64,000 nucleotides of DNA from Eucalyptus grandis (Eukaryota; Streptophyta; Magnoliopsida; Myrtales; Myrtaceae): positions 9,610,001 through 9,674,000 of the forward strand of contig NC_052616.1 of NCBI RefSeq assembly GCF_016545825.1, in the 5' to 3' direction. The notes under the pieces are model-generated. The model was not told where the DNA came from and did no database searches. It was given only the letters and a program-made list of their open reading frames with translations. How positions within the stretch are numbered: the first letter of the stretch is position 1; the number at the start of each line of letters is the position of its first letter. A program made the position numbers and the translations under genes. Of the stretch, positions 10,162 through 20,745 are shown piece by piece.

Positions 10162-11196
10162 TTATATTGCATGAGAGACATCCAAATCTTCGAGTCCAAC
10201 AAAGTCGTCGGGATTATATCCATGGCCCTCAAGATCGGAGGGTGTGGCCTCCTCTCCTGGGCTTCCACCGCCGACGGTCGAGTTCTCTGGTAAAGTCAAG
10301 AAACCGTTGTGGTCACCATCACCGATACAGTCCTCGGCGAGATTAAAAAAGTCATCGAGATTGAACTCACAACCCTCAAGATCGAAGCATGTCGGAGTGG
10401 ACTCCACTCCCAAACTTTCACCGTAGGTGGCACTATATGCGCAACCCTCAAGAACGTAGCGCACAGGAGTTGACTCCACTCCTGAACTTCCACCGCCAGC
10501 GGTCGAGTTGACTGGTGAAGTCAGGAAACTGTTGCAATCGCCGGGGCGGACGTAGTCCTTGAAGAGAGCGTAAAGTATAGGACAAGAAGCTTCAAAACTC
10601 TGTAAAACTGAGTCGATCTCATCATCGTTCAAACTTTCATAATCACAGCAAAATTTAACTTCAGAATCACCACAAGCACCGGCTTTAACCGATGTGTTGT
10701 AGTCCAAACCCTTCAATTTCTCGGGCACACAAGCAAGAACGGTCTCACACTTCACGATCAGGGAGTCGAAGTCCTCCTCCGTAGCGCAAGAATCACACTC
10801 TTTCTCGATCCATACCACCCACTCGCCCAGACCCTTCGGCATCATCACGTCGACCTTGTTGCGGAGGTAGTCGTAGATTATTTCTTCGACTGAGGGAACA
10901 CCGAAAGAGTAGGGCCTGCCCGTGGTGGAGAAGACAATGACGGCAGCACGAGCGCCGGTGAGTTGGCAGAGAGTAGAGGCCTTCTTGAAGAGGCCCTCAC
11001 GCCTCTTCGAGAACGTCACGCGCCGCTTAGCGGGGTCAGTGATTTTGACAATTTCTGTTCGCCGGCGCTGAACCACTAGCGAAGTTTTCAAATGTTTTTC
11101 GCTTGGAGAGAGGGCGTGTGTGTGGGCGCGGCCTAAACGAGTTTGCAGGTTTCTTTGTTTTCTTGGAGAGAGAGAGAGTGTTGAACGAGCTTGCAT
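10162..11196 (-). CDS. Type I (M-alpha, AGL62-like) MADS-box transcription factor, 344 aa
   Basis: Single-exon frame from ATG (11196) to stop, as is usual for type I MADS genes. Residues about 44-102 are the MADS (SRF-TF) domain: RRVTFSKRREGLFKKAS, LCQLTGARAAVIVFS, then RPYSFG and PSVEEII, the pattern of the M-alpha group. Family knowledge: nuclear, sequence-specific DNA binding as dimers, often acting in female gametophyte or endosperm. Residues 115-215 are a helical, acidic middle region. The C-terminal 125 residues are unusual: a module F-L-T-x-P-x-N-S-T-x-G-G-G-S is present twice (residues 224-237 and 299-312), each followed by GxE-S/A-TP and LEG, with a partial third copy at 260-275. The 43 residues before the MADS domain are also atypical; most type I proteins start within a few residues of it. 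A later start is possible but no obvious ATG sits at the domain. Confidence 0.85.
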   Translation of the reverse strand: MQARSTLSLSPRKQRNLQTRLGRAHTHALSPSEKHLKTSLVVQRRRTEIVKITDPAKRRVTFSKRREGLFKKASTLCQLTGARAAVIVFSTTGRPYSFGVPSVEEIIYDYLRNKVDVMMPKGLGEWVVWIEKECDSCATEEDFDSLIVKCETVLACVPEKLKGLDYNTSVKAGACGDSEVKFCCDYESLNDDEIDSVLQSFEASCPILYALFKDYVRPGDCNSFLTSPVNSTAGGGSSGVESTPVRYVLEGCAYSATYGESLGVESTPTCFDLEGCEFNLDDFFNLAEDCIGDGDHNGFLTLPENSTVGGGSPGEEATPSDLEGHGYNPDDFVGLEDLDVSHAI

Positions 11197-11293
11197 GGTT
11201 CTAGAGTTTCAGAGTTTCAGGGGTGGGTGGGTTAAGGGGTTTGTAGTATGAAGTGATAATATTTTGGAATGCGAAGATGAAAGTGCCCCGGTG

Positions 11294-11304
11294 TTTATAA
11301 TAGC
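11294..11304 (-). promoter_or_regulatory. Likely TATA box of the MADS gene
   Basis: On the minus strand the sequence reads CTATTATAAACACC about 100 bases upstream of the ATG at 11196, a plausible TATA position for a short 5' leader. Inference from motif and spacing only. Confidence 0.45.
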
Positions 11305-12246
11305 AAACCATGGGATCTTTATAGAGAAACGCATGTGAGTCGGATGTTTCTTCTTTTTCTAAAGTTCTTTTGAATGATTGACAATGCTCATCAGCTATAG
11401 TATAACAATGAGGGGCAGTTTTTTTTTTTCAATGGTTGTGCAAGTATTTTTATATTGTTGTAATCATGTATTTTATTCATCTATTCACTAATTTATTACT
11501 ATTAAAAGTCTTTTCTATCGTGCACAGGCTTACAGCACTTGCAAGACTTAAAAATGGAAAGTCCCGCAATCTTTACGCTAAGATAAAGCACCTCACGAGC
11601 TTGTAATGGCAAAATATGGGCCTCTCTTTTTTCACATTGATTATCTCGTCTTTCCACGAAGAAAAGATAGAGGAAGGGGAGAAAATATTCAATGGTTGCT
11701 TACCACCACATCCTCTGCACGCATGGCATGCATGATCCATTAAAATGGTGACATATGTCGAGTGACGTGAAAATTAAAAGAAGAAAAAATAAGAACTTTG
11801 CAGACTTGGTAGGGCGATACTCTGTCCTCCTTAATTACGCGGTGCTCTCTCTCCTCTCTGCTACTTTCTCCCCACTCTCTCTCCTCCTTTATTTTAAAAT
11901 TCACTCCAGATCCCTCCCTCCTCTATCTCTCCTCTCTGTCTTGCAAAATCCGACGACCACCTCTGGACGACCACCGCCAGACGCTCTCTTTCAGTTGCTG
12001 GGAAACGACGGAGGCTTGGCGGCGTTGGGGTCGAAGGGCTCTATGGCACGAGCTTCCCTCTAAAGAAGTGGTCGTTGCAGAGAAATAGACACGAAATGTT
12101 GGCGTCCATGCAGTCGTGGCACCAGTAGGACGACCCAGAGGAGAGGACGGACGTGATTGAATCAAGTGATTGCGGGACTTTCCATTTAGTTTTAAAACTA
12201 AACACCGAGATTTTCTCTGAGTAACAAACGTGATTGAATCAAGTAA
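11305..12246. other. Gene-free stretch
   Basis: No recognisable exon. A CT-rich segment (about 11850-11940) resembles a 5' leader, and GC-rich sequence follows (11945-12160), but no conserved protein was seen in any frame. Confidence 0.35.
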
Positions 12247-12610
12247 TTGTATGACATCTACAGCCCGACTGAATGGAGCACTGGAGTAACAGCCAGCATA
12301 GCCACCAAAAACTGTTATGGCGAGACAATGCCGATGAGTAGAACTGCATTTCTATGTGAATACCTAGAGCAGATGAGACTGGTGGATGAAGTACTTAAAG
12401 ACATGCACAGTCTAGCAATGCCGGCATATCTTCTCAACAAACGATGCTCTCATCTTTGCGAAAAGACCGACACACTTCTATCTACAGCAGCAAACTAAGC
12501 CCAAAGTAAAGAGCTCGCCCAGATCGTTATCCTGACTGCAGCCATTGGCGCCTTCCCGGCTTGCCTAATACTTGGAACCAACTTTTTTACAGGATTTTGT
12601 CTTACTAATT
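12247..12610 (+). pseudogene. Unrecognised decayed coding fragment
   Basis: The plus-strand frame from 12247 reads as a plausible soluble segment (SRTAFLCEYLEQMRLVDEV...) up to a TAA at 12496-12498. It continues in the same frame as [18 protein letters not shown] and a hydrophobic stretch. That looks like one former coding region with an in-frame stop. I do not recognise the family and propose no function. Confidence 0.35.
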
Positions 12611-13384
12611 TTCACTTGTTATGATGTACGCTTACTGGCAATTGTAACAATTTACTTCTCTACCTCCCCTGCAATTCTATGGGGGAGCGTGAATATGAAA
12701 ATGTCTCATTTGTCATGTAAAGATGACTAAAAGCATATTGCATTTGCTAGGAACTAAGGTGGCTCGTTTCTACTTTGCATTTACCTTTTTTTTTTTTTTT
12801 GCCATAGCATCTACCTAGTTAACTAGTTAGGTTATGCTGGATTTTGGCAGATCATCCTTTTTATGATGAAAGAATCATATATTTTGTTGCACAATTTCAT
12901 GGTGTGAGACTGTTGATTTTTTTAGGACTTGAATTTACAAGCTTGAACTAGTTTCTTCTCTTAATTTTGCTTAACAATAAAAACACATGCACACATATAG
13001 GAAAAATCACAAAGGTAAAGATTGGAAAGCAAAACTTGAGCGTGGAATCATTATGCGAAACTACATGTTCAGGAGGGTAAGAACATTGTTGGCTCAGAAG
13101 AAAAAATGATTTGGCAAGCTAGTTGGTGTAAACAAAAGCACATAGATTATACTGAAGTTTAGATACGAGCTTACCATGACACAAATCTCTCGCTGCTTAA
13201 AGCAAACTTAACAGGATTTTGAAACTAACGTCAAGAAGCTATAGAATAGAACTCACTGAATTCTAATACATTACATCCAAACTAGAACACAACTATTTAC
13301 ATAATGTTGACATGAGTTGACTAGTAAAGCTTGCAAAATGAAGGTGGCATAGTACTGCTATCCATAGAAAAGCAAATACTAGTT
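12611..13384. other. Gene-free stretch
   Basis: AT-rich with a poly-T tract near 12788. Nothing supported. Confidence 0.4.
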
Positions 13385-13570
13385 CTAGATTGCCAGTCCC
13401 GGAGCATTAACTTCCATCATACTCCTTACGTCTCCTCCAATTTCCGAATGCACCATTCCAGCATTACTGGCTGCCACATGCTTGTCATAAGGTGAAAGGT
13501 GAACCCCAAGTGCAGCCCTGCCAGAAGGATCAACATTATTCAACGACGCGGCGTCTCACTCTAGCCTTCG
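13385..13570 (-). pseudogene. Unrecognised 3'-terminal exon fragment
   Basis: The minus strand reads DAASLNNVDPSGRAALG, then VHLSPYDKHVAASNAG and EVNAPGLAI, ending at a TAG (13385-13387). Composition and length fit the last exon of a real gene. A TGA lies directly upstream in frame (near 13563). No upstream exon was found. Family not recognised. Confidence 0.35.
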
Positions 13571-13943
13571 CAGTGTTGCATGCTATACTCAATCCTCCGG
13601 GAACAGTCAATCTCGTTGTGTTATAATTTGCTGATGCCTTTTGTTTGTTGTTGGTTTTTATTCTAACCAATGGCTTGGCTCTTGAATCGTTGATATGTGG
13701 CTAGTTTGATGCATTGAATGTGTGGGTTGGAAGAGAATTTTGTATATGGCACTGCTATGACCAATATTTTCCGGTACTTCTTTCATCTTGAACTATTACT
13801 GAAGCTGTTGACTTTCTCCCCATTTGCATTTTGCTGGTGTTTATATTAACTGCTGGAATTTCGTGAGGGGTGGCTTTTGGTGTACTTCCAACTTCCGTTG
13901 CCTTCCGGTTTTTGTGCCGTGACCTCGTGTTCCGTTGGAGCTT

Positions 13944-14275
13944 TGTTAAAGCTCATAAAACAACAATCAAAACATAAAAATTTCTGTTGTTTGAGAGAGA
14001 GAGAAAAGATTTAAAAAAAAAAAAAAACAGAGCATAGCACTTCATACATTTTTGTGCTTAAAGAAAAAAACTGTCAAGTACAACCACTAAATACAAAGCA
14101 GAAACTGCTCATGTACGTGCAACACATAACTACACACAAACGTGCTATTAACTTTCTAGAAAATAGCAAAAACACTAAATGCATAAATAAATGAACTTGG
14201 CTGTTTTTTAATATAAAAAAACAGAGTAAAACAGAGGAAAATATGACATAAAACAGCAGCTGAACAATTCCAACA
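13944..14275 (-). repeat. 3' LTR of the copia element
   Basis: 332 bases, direct repeat of 18315-18660. By eye there are roughly a dozen substitutions plus homopolymer length changes, about 4 percent divergence. A purine-rich tract (minus-strand CCAAGGAGGAGTT, 14276-14290) abuts it, the expected polypurine tract. Confidence 0.92.
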
Positions 14276-14502
14276 AACTCCTCCTTGGATCGATTCTTGC
14301 TGATTCCTATTTTCTCTCTTAACGGCTCAAATCTTCTAATCTGAAGTGGTTTTGTGAACATATCTGCATGCTGATCTTCAGATCTGCAATAGACCAACTT
14401 AATTTCGCCACTTTATTGCACCTCACGCAGAAAGAAAAATTTGACTTTGAAATGCTTGGTTTTGCTATGGAAAACTGGATTATGAGATATTGCTAAAGCA
14501 GC

Positions 14503-15368
14503 CTAATTATCCACATTAACTTCAATGCAATCACTAGAATTCAACCACAGATCCTTCATTATCTTTTTCAGCCACAAAGCTTGATTTGCAGCTGCAGTAG
14601 CTGCTATAAACTCAGCCTCTGTTGTGGATTGAGCTACAATCTCTTGCTTTTTGGAACACCAGGAGAAACAAGCGAACCAAAACTGAAACAATATCCAGGC
14701 GTACTCTTCATGTCATCTACCGAACCAGCCCGAGTCACTATCGAAAATCCTTGCAAATTAAACTTTTGACATTTCTTAAACTTCACACCAAAGAACAATG
14801 TTCCTTTGAGATATCTCAAGACCCTTTTTGCTGCAATCAAATGTAACTGACTAGGACTACTCATAAACTTGGATAAAACACTCACAAGAAATAGAATATC
14901 TGGTCTGGTTGCTTTGTAAGATACATGAGACACCCAATCGAGACTTCTATACATAGAAGCATCTACCGCATCTGTTCCATCATTTTTCTGCAGCTTCTCT
15001 TTAGCAGCCATAGGAGTGCTTACACTTCGAAAATCTTCCATCTAAAACTTCTTTAGAATTTCCTTCATGTATTTTTTCTAACAGATGAAGATCTCATATG
15101 AAGCTTGTTTGACTTCCAAACCCAAAAAATAAGTCATCTTTCCCAAGTTTGACATCTCAAAAACTGCAAATAGATATTGCTTCACCTTCTCTATCAATTC
15201 CATATCATTCCCCGTCACTAATAGATCATCTACATAAAGTGACAGAATTACAACACTGCGATTCACCTTCTTGACATAAAGAGTGAACTCACTTAAGCTT
15301 TTTACAAAGCCAAAATCCTGCAAATATCGATCTATCTTCCCATACCAAGCTCTTGGAGCCTGCTTCAT
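14503..15368 (-). pseudogene. copia reverse transcriptase / RNase H, broken
   Basis: The reverse transcriptase segment 15368-15078 holds the active-site motif YVDDLLVTG. RNase H readings follow (AQSTTEAEFIAATAAANQA near 14640, and EDQHADMFTKPL near 14380). The frame breaks at about 15075, near 14640 and near 14500. Part of the element at 13944-18660. Confidence 0.85.
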
Positions 15369-15924
15369 CCATATAGAGCTTTCTTCAACCCGTATACACT
15401 CTCTTCTTGCCCTTTGATACCGAAGCCTTCAGGTTGTTCAACAAAAATCTCCTCCTCAAGCTCTCCATTCAAAAATGCAGACTTGACATCTAACTGAAAT
15501 ATAGGCCACCCTTCTCTCGCTGCAATAACTAACAAGAACCTTATTGTATCAAGTCATGCAACAGAGCAAATGTTTCAAAATAGTCTACTCCCCATATTTG
15601 TGCATAGCCTTTCACCACCAGTCTAGCTTTGTGTTTATTGACGAACCATCAGGATTAAGTTTTATTCTAAACACCCACTTAACCCCAATCACATTCTTAT
15701 CGGATGGTCCGTCAACAAGCTCCTATGTGTGGTTTTTATGGATCATTGCAATCTCCTCCGCATTGCTGCAATCCACCTTGATCCTCCTTAGCTTCCACAA
15801 AGTTAGATGGTTCGAGCATTGCCACATTGCTTCTTTCATAGATTCCAGCAAGTGACCTTGTGCCTCTCACTTTGGTAAATCATCCACACTTTGTCTTCCA
15901 ATCCATCTATAACTTCATCAACCT

Positions 15925-16868
15925 CTACATCTTGCGGGTTGTTTTTCGAACTTCTTTGCATTCTGCACTCTTTCCTTCCATCCAATTCCACTCATCTTCC
16001 TCTAGAAAAACAACATCTCTGCTTACTGTCACCTTCCCTGTCATAGGGTGAAAAATTCTGTAAGCTTTTGATTGGAGATTGTACCCAATGAAGATTCCAA
16101 GCTCTGCTTTCTTATCCAGCTTGTCACTCTTAACCTCAGGAACATGAGTGTAACACAAACACCCAAAAACCTTCAAATTTTTCACAAAAGGTTTAACACC
16201 ATACCAGACTTCAAAAGGTGTTGACCTCTCTAAGGCCTTTGTGGGCAATCTGTTTAACAGGGAACACCGGCAGCATTAGCCGCTTGCTTCGGCTCGAACT
16301 TCTTAGATAACTTCTTCTCCTGCATCATACATCTAGCCATCTCCATAATGCTTCTTTTTTTCCTCTCATTGACCCCATTCTGTTGAGGTGAATAGGGAGC
16401 AGTGAATTATTGCACAATTCCTGCTTGCTCACAATTCAACTTAAACTTGTGAGCAGTATACTCAAAACCATTATTAGACCTGAGCATTTTATTTTTTTTT
16501 CCACTCTGATTCTCAACTAAGGCTTTAAACTTCACAAACACATCAGCAACTTCAGACTTGGCTTGCAGAAAATAAATCCAACTCATCCTAGTCATATCAT
16601 CAGTGAAGGTAATGAAATACCTGCTACCATTGAGAGAAGACTCAGACATAGGTCCACATAGATCTGTGTGGACTAATTGTAGCTTCTCACATGCTCTCCA
16701 GCCTCCTCCTTTGAAAGGAAATATGGCTTGCTTGCCAAGAAGACAAGTTCTGCATTGTGGAAATTCCTCCTCCAAACTTGGCAAGTCATCTACCAAGCTA
16801 TTTCTCTGCATAAAAAGACATGTTCTTCCTGTGAACATGCCCAAGTCTTTTATGCCATATCTCTGCAT
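15925..16868 (-). pseudogene. copia integrase region, broken
   Basis: Segment 16868-16407 holds the GAG-pre-integrase end and the integrase core (LLGKQAIFPF, LVHTDLCGPM, FITFTDDMTRMSWIYFL). Segment 16248-15925 holds the distal integrase part (STPFEVWYGVKP, KVFGCLCYTHVP, GIFIGY). The frame is interrupted at about 16260-16400. Confidence 0.88.
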
Positions 16869-16953
16869 TTTCTTCTTTGCACTTTAAAGCCATTTGTTGC
16901 ATCTCTTGTGGCTTGAACATGAAACTCTTGTCCTCCATTGGAATTCTTAGCAC

Positions 16954-18264
16954 TTATTTGCTATCTGCATTATTAATAAGACATTCCTTTCCTTCGAACT
17001 TCACTTTATAGCCCTTCTCAAATAATTGACCAACACTTAACAGATTATGGTCAATATTTGGCACAAAGAGAACATCACTGATCAGCTTCATCTCCTGATT
17101 TCCTTCAATAGCCACTGTACCCTTCCCTTGCACTTCGATATATTGTCCGTTGCCAATTCTGACTCTGGACTTGACTGACCTGTCTAGACTCCTAAACAGC
17201 TTCGAATTGCCAGTCATATGATTGGTACAACCACTATCCACCAGCCATGCATCATTCCCAACAGAAGATTCAGAAAAAGAAGCTACAAACAAGTGCTCTT
17301 CCTCGCCATTCAATGCTACATGTGCTTTTCCCGCTTGCTGGTAATTTTTTCTTTGCATATGGCTTCCATGTGACCCAACTTGTGACATCTTCTGCATCTA
17401 GCATCAGGCTTTCTCCAACATCTAAAAAACTGATGATTAGTTCCACCACGTATTGACAAGGCTTTTTGTTCATCTTCCATTTGCTAGACCCACCAGAGTT
17501 TCCTTCTTTTGCTACAAACTTGGAGTCACCGGCATTTTCTCTGGACTGAATCCATTTCTTCCCTTTGCCTCCATCATTTGACTTCACTCTACAAACTCTT
17601 CTCTTCTCATCAGTCCTCTGTGCTCCTGTGCCTGCAGAGCATTTAACAATTCTACAAGCTTTATATCAGCTAAGTCTCTTGTATTTTCCAGAGATGCTAT
17701 GGTGGCTTCGAACTTCTCTGGAAGAGACACCAGGATCTTCTGAACAAGCCTTTCATCCTTCAAGTCAGTCCCTAAAACTCTGATTTTTCAGCTATCCCAA
17801 CCAACCTATCAGAGTACTCCTTCACCGACTCTGAATCTTTCATCTGCTATCTCTCAAACTCCCTCAAGAGATTCAGCACCTTCATGCCTCTTATCTTCTC
17901 ATCTCCCTCGTATTCATCATTCAAGAAATCCCATATTGCCTTTGCAGAATCACATCTCATGATCCTTGTGAAGATAGTGGGTGAAACAGCCCAGCGTATA
18001 GGCATGACTTTGCCTTGGCCTTCCTTGTGATTCTTTCTTTATGGTACTTTATCGATTCAAGGTCGGATTGTCTGGAAGTGGAGCAACCTCATAATCATTC
18101 TCCATAACCTCCCATAAATCATGACCCTCCAAGAATGCCGTCATCTTGACAGCCCAAGCCTGATAATTTTCCCCAGTAAAGACTGGAGCAGCCATTGTAG
18201 AGAATCCACTCGATCTTGCCTCCATCAGCTTTTTCTTTGCAGATTGGAAGCAATCCTCACTCAC
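16954..18264 (-). pseudogene. copia gag and protease region, broken
   Basis: The gag start near 18264-18049 contains the typical AAPVFTGENYQAWAVKM motif of plant copia Gag. The zinc knuckle CRRCHKLGHMEAIC lies at about 17395-17354. The protease with DSGCTNHM begins near 17227. Several frame changes separate these parts. Confidence 0.85.
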
Positions 18265-18300
18265 TTACCCTCATTTCACAGTCCCTTAAGATCCCACAAA

Positions 18301-18313
18301 CGCTCTGATATCA
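18301..18313 (-). promoter_or_regulatory. Primer-binding site, tRNA-iMet type
   Basis: Minus-strand TGATATCAGAGCG starts one base after the 5' LTR. The plant copia consensus complementary to initiator tRNA-Met is TGGTATCAGAGC, so one mismatch. Confidence 0.8.
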
Positions 18314-18314
18314 A

Positions 18315-18377
18315 TGTTAAAGCTCATAAAACAACAATCAAAACAGAAAAATTTCTGTTGTTTGAGAGAGAGAAAAG

Positions 18378-18410
<33 letters not shown>

Positions 18411-18660
18411 AGGGCATAGCACTTCATACGTTTTTGTGTTTAAAGAAAAAAACTGTCGAGTACAACCACTAAATACAAAGCAGAAACTGTTCACGTAGGT
18501 GCAACACATAACTGCACACAAACGTGCTATTAACTTTCTAGAAAATAGCAAAAACACTAAATGCATAACTAAATGAACTTGGCTGTTTTTTAATTTAAAA
18601 AAAAAACAGAGTAAAACAAAGGAAAATATGACAGAAAACAGCAGCTGAACAATTCCAACA
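18315..18660 (-). repeat. 5' LTR of the copia element
   Basis: 346 bases, direct repeat of 13944-14275, with a longer poly-A/T tract (about 18380-18410). Confidence 0.92.
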
Positions 18661-18754
18661 AGCTTATAGCTAGAGGGACATGCTTGTCTCCGTATGTCGT
18701 GATTTGCCTTTTTTTTTTTTCAATTGATAATTAATTTTACCTGACTCACGATAG

Positions 18755-19182
18755 AAGGCACGCCACCTGCTCCAAGGGATGACCATAGCTATACCGATAT
18801 TGGTGACAATTGATTTGTGTTTGGTGGGACGGATGGGATGAACGCTCTCGGGGATTTGCATGTACTGGACACTTGTAAGTTATATTTACCATCTCCTTTT
18901 GCCCGTGATGTAGCCATACAGTCTTGTCGACTAATAATCTGTGCGTCTTTTCGTTGTACTTCAAATAGCAGAAGTTGGGTTCTTTTTAATGTAGTTCACG
19001 AATCGGTTTTGTAGCTTCTCATACATGGATATCACCCAGTACATGGGGAGAGGGACCAGAGGCAAGGCAGGGTCACAGTGCAGCACTTGTGGGTAAAAGG
19101 CTGATCATATTTGGCGGGTATGGAAAATCTCCTGATGATGATGATGAAGTATATTATAATGATCTCTTCATATTGAACACAG
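18755..19182 (+). pseudogene. Kelch-repeat gene remnant, two exons, in-frame stop
   Basis: Exon 18755-18874 reads GTPPAPRDDHSYTDIGDN, a TGA, then FVFGGTDGMNALGDLHVLDT and ends at a GTAAGT donor. Exon 19015-19182 reads HTWISPSTWGEGPEARQGHS, then VGKRLIIFGGYGKSP and YYNDLFILNT, ending at a GTACA donor with an AG acceptor before it. These are two consecutive kelch blades with the GG-turn and W/Y positions in place, as in plant galactose oxidase/kelch proteins of the At1g18610/At1g74150 type (by memory of motif style). The stop codon and loss of further blades mark it as a pseudogene. The copia LTR ends 94 bases upstream of the first exon and a second, truncated copia begins about 210 bases downstream. 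Confidence 0.75.
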
Positions 19183-19402
19183 GTACATTCTTCTTAAAAG
19201 TCGCCATTTCTTATAAGCCTCTAGTCTCCAGTTACATCTATCTGTGAAATTTCCCTGTCCGTGCATTTCAGAGGAGGGCTAGACTTTACGTTCCAAGTAT
19301 GTCGTGTCCTCCAACTTATCAAAGTACCATACTTGTAGCATGCATCATCAGTTACTACTGCTCGTCAAATATTTATTGATTTAGATTGGAGAGTTCAGTA
19401 TT

Positions 19403-20180
19403 CTATCTTCCTTCGGTAGGCAAACATGCTAGTTGATGCGTCAGCTTCTCATAATCTTCATTCTTATGGATTTCGGCAGATGACTCATTAATCTTTGGTG
19501 GTCCTTTGTTGCCCTTTCCATTCACCTTTCCCGGTTTTCTTTTGGCTCCTAGTTGATCCATGAGATTGATAGAGTGGATTCCTGGCTTCTTAAGCCTTGC
19601 TTCCTCTTGAATGAGCATACTTTGCAGTTCAGTCACATACCACTTATCCTTTATAGTATTATAATTTATTTGGAATGGACAATACTCAAGAGGCAAAGAA
19701 TTTATGATAAACTGCATAAGGAAACTTTCATTTACCTTCATTCCCATGGAACTTAATCTTGCTGCTATATTTGCCATTCCAGTGACATACCCATGCACGG
19801 TATGAGAACCATCAAACTTAACGGTGGTTAACGTACTCATTAATCTCTCGACAAGTGACTTATCAACATGATGAGATTGAGAACGACTTCCACTAACTTC
19901 ATGAATTCCTTAACATTATTAGTTTTGGGAATAGTTGACTTAATGTTTTTTACTACTATCCCGCATGAACATTAAGCTTAGTCTATTTGATTTTTCCGGG
20001 CCTTATGGAAATACCTTTCTTCAGCACTGCTAGAAGCAGTAAGAGCAGCAGGCTTATCATTCATGAGTGCTAAATCAAGATCAAGAACACCTAGGTGAAA
20101 CTTGACTTGTTCACTCTTCAGAAAAGTTAAGCCCATTGAATTTCTTAATAGACGAAGCTTCTAAATGAAGAGAAATAGAA
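19403..20180 (-). pseudogene. copia gag fragment (UBN2-type)
   Basis: The proximal part reads NSMGLTFLKSEQVKFHLG and LALMNDKPAALTASSAEE. The distal part (19840-19403) reads TVHGYVTGMANIAARLSSMG, then INSLPLEYCPFQINYN, characteristic of plant copia Gag. At least two frame breaks lie at about 19840-19980. Confidence 0.8.
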
Positions 20181-20481
20181 ACGGATGCTACAAAATACAT
20201 AAAATGCTCACACATTAATGCTTTGAGTCGTAACTTAAACACATGACTCGGACAACAATCACACAACATTAAATGTACATTGAAGTTCTCCTTTGGATGA
20301 TACAACAATGCACAAACGAAAAACATAATTGATGCTTAAATTTAATTTCACATAATTAGTAATTATATATATTCCGATTAGACACGCTTGCTATCTTTGG
20401 ATATGCTAAACATATCTAACCAAGTATACTAATTAACCACTATTATGTTCATGATTATAAAATTAATCGATCAATCTTTGA

Positions 20482-20489
20482 GTGATCCT

Positions 20490-20496
<7 letters not shown>
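20482..20496. repeat. Left target duplication of the SINE
   Basis: GTGATCCTTAAATAT is repeated exactly at 20746-20760. Confidence 0.9.
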
Positions 20497-20541
<45 letters not shown>

Positions 20542-20745
20542 TTTTTTGTGACCTGGGAACCCCGCACTGACCGACAATTTGGGAGTAAACCCAGGGAGGC
20601 ACGTAGGAAACCACCACCCACGCACCCGGGTAAGTCGCCAAGTGTCTCCACTGCTTCCCCGCAACTTGCGTTGCGAGGGCTTCGAACTCCGGCCTCCAGC
20701 GTGGAGGTCCTAGAGCCTACCAGCGGAGCCACCCTTGCGGGTGGT
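20497..20745 (-). mobile_element. tRNA-derived SINE with 15-bp target duplications
   Basis: In minus orientation it starts ACCACCCGCAAGGGTGGCTC. It carries a Pol III box A-like GGCTCCGCTGGTAGGC (20715-20730) and box B-like GGAGTTCGAAGCCC (20677-20690), and ends in a long A tract (about 24 A) followed by (TA)n. Perfect 15-bp duplications flank it (20482-20496 and 20746-20760). Known SINE architecture; LINE machinery supplies movement. It sits in the leader/gag region of the truncated copia. Confidence 0.9.

Larger units (their letters stand above)
13944..18660 (-). mobile_element. Ty1/copia LTR retrotransposon with both LTRs, TSD AGCTT
   Basis: The element runs on the minus strand and is bounded by direct LTRs (13944-14275 and 18315-18660) that begin TGTTGGAATTGTTC and end TTTAACA in element sense. 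The flanking 5-mers are identical: AGCTT at 13939-13943 and at 18661-18665. Minus-strand coding, in copia order, is gag (about 18264-17400, with a CX2CX4HX4C knuckle near 17425-17354), protease (DAWLVDSGCTNHMTG near 17227), integrase (16868-15925, interrupted), reverse transcriptase (YVDDLLVTG near 15230) and RNase H (about 14700-14300). The frame is broken in several places, so the copy is not autonomous. Confidence 0.93.
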
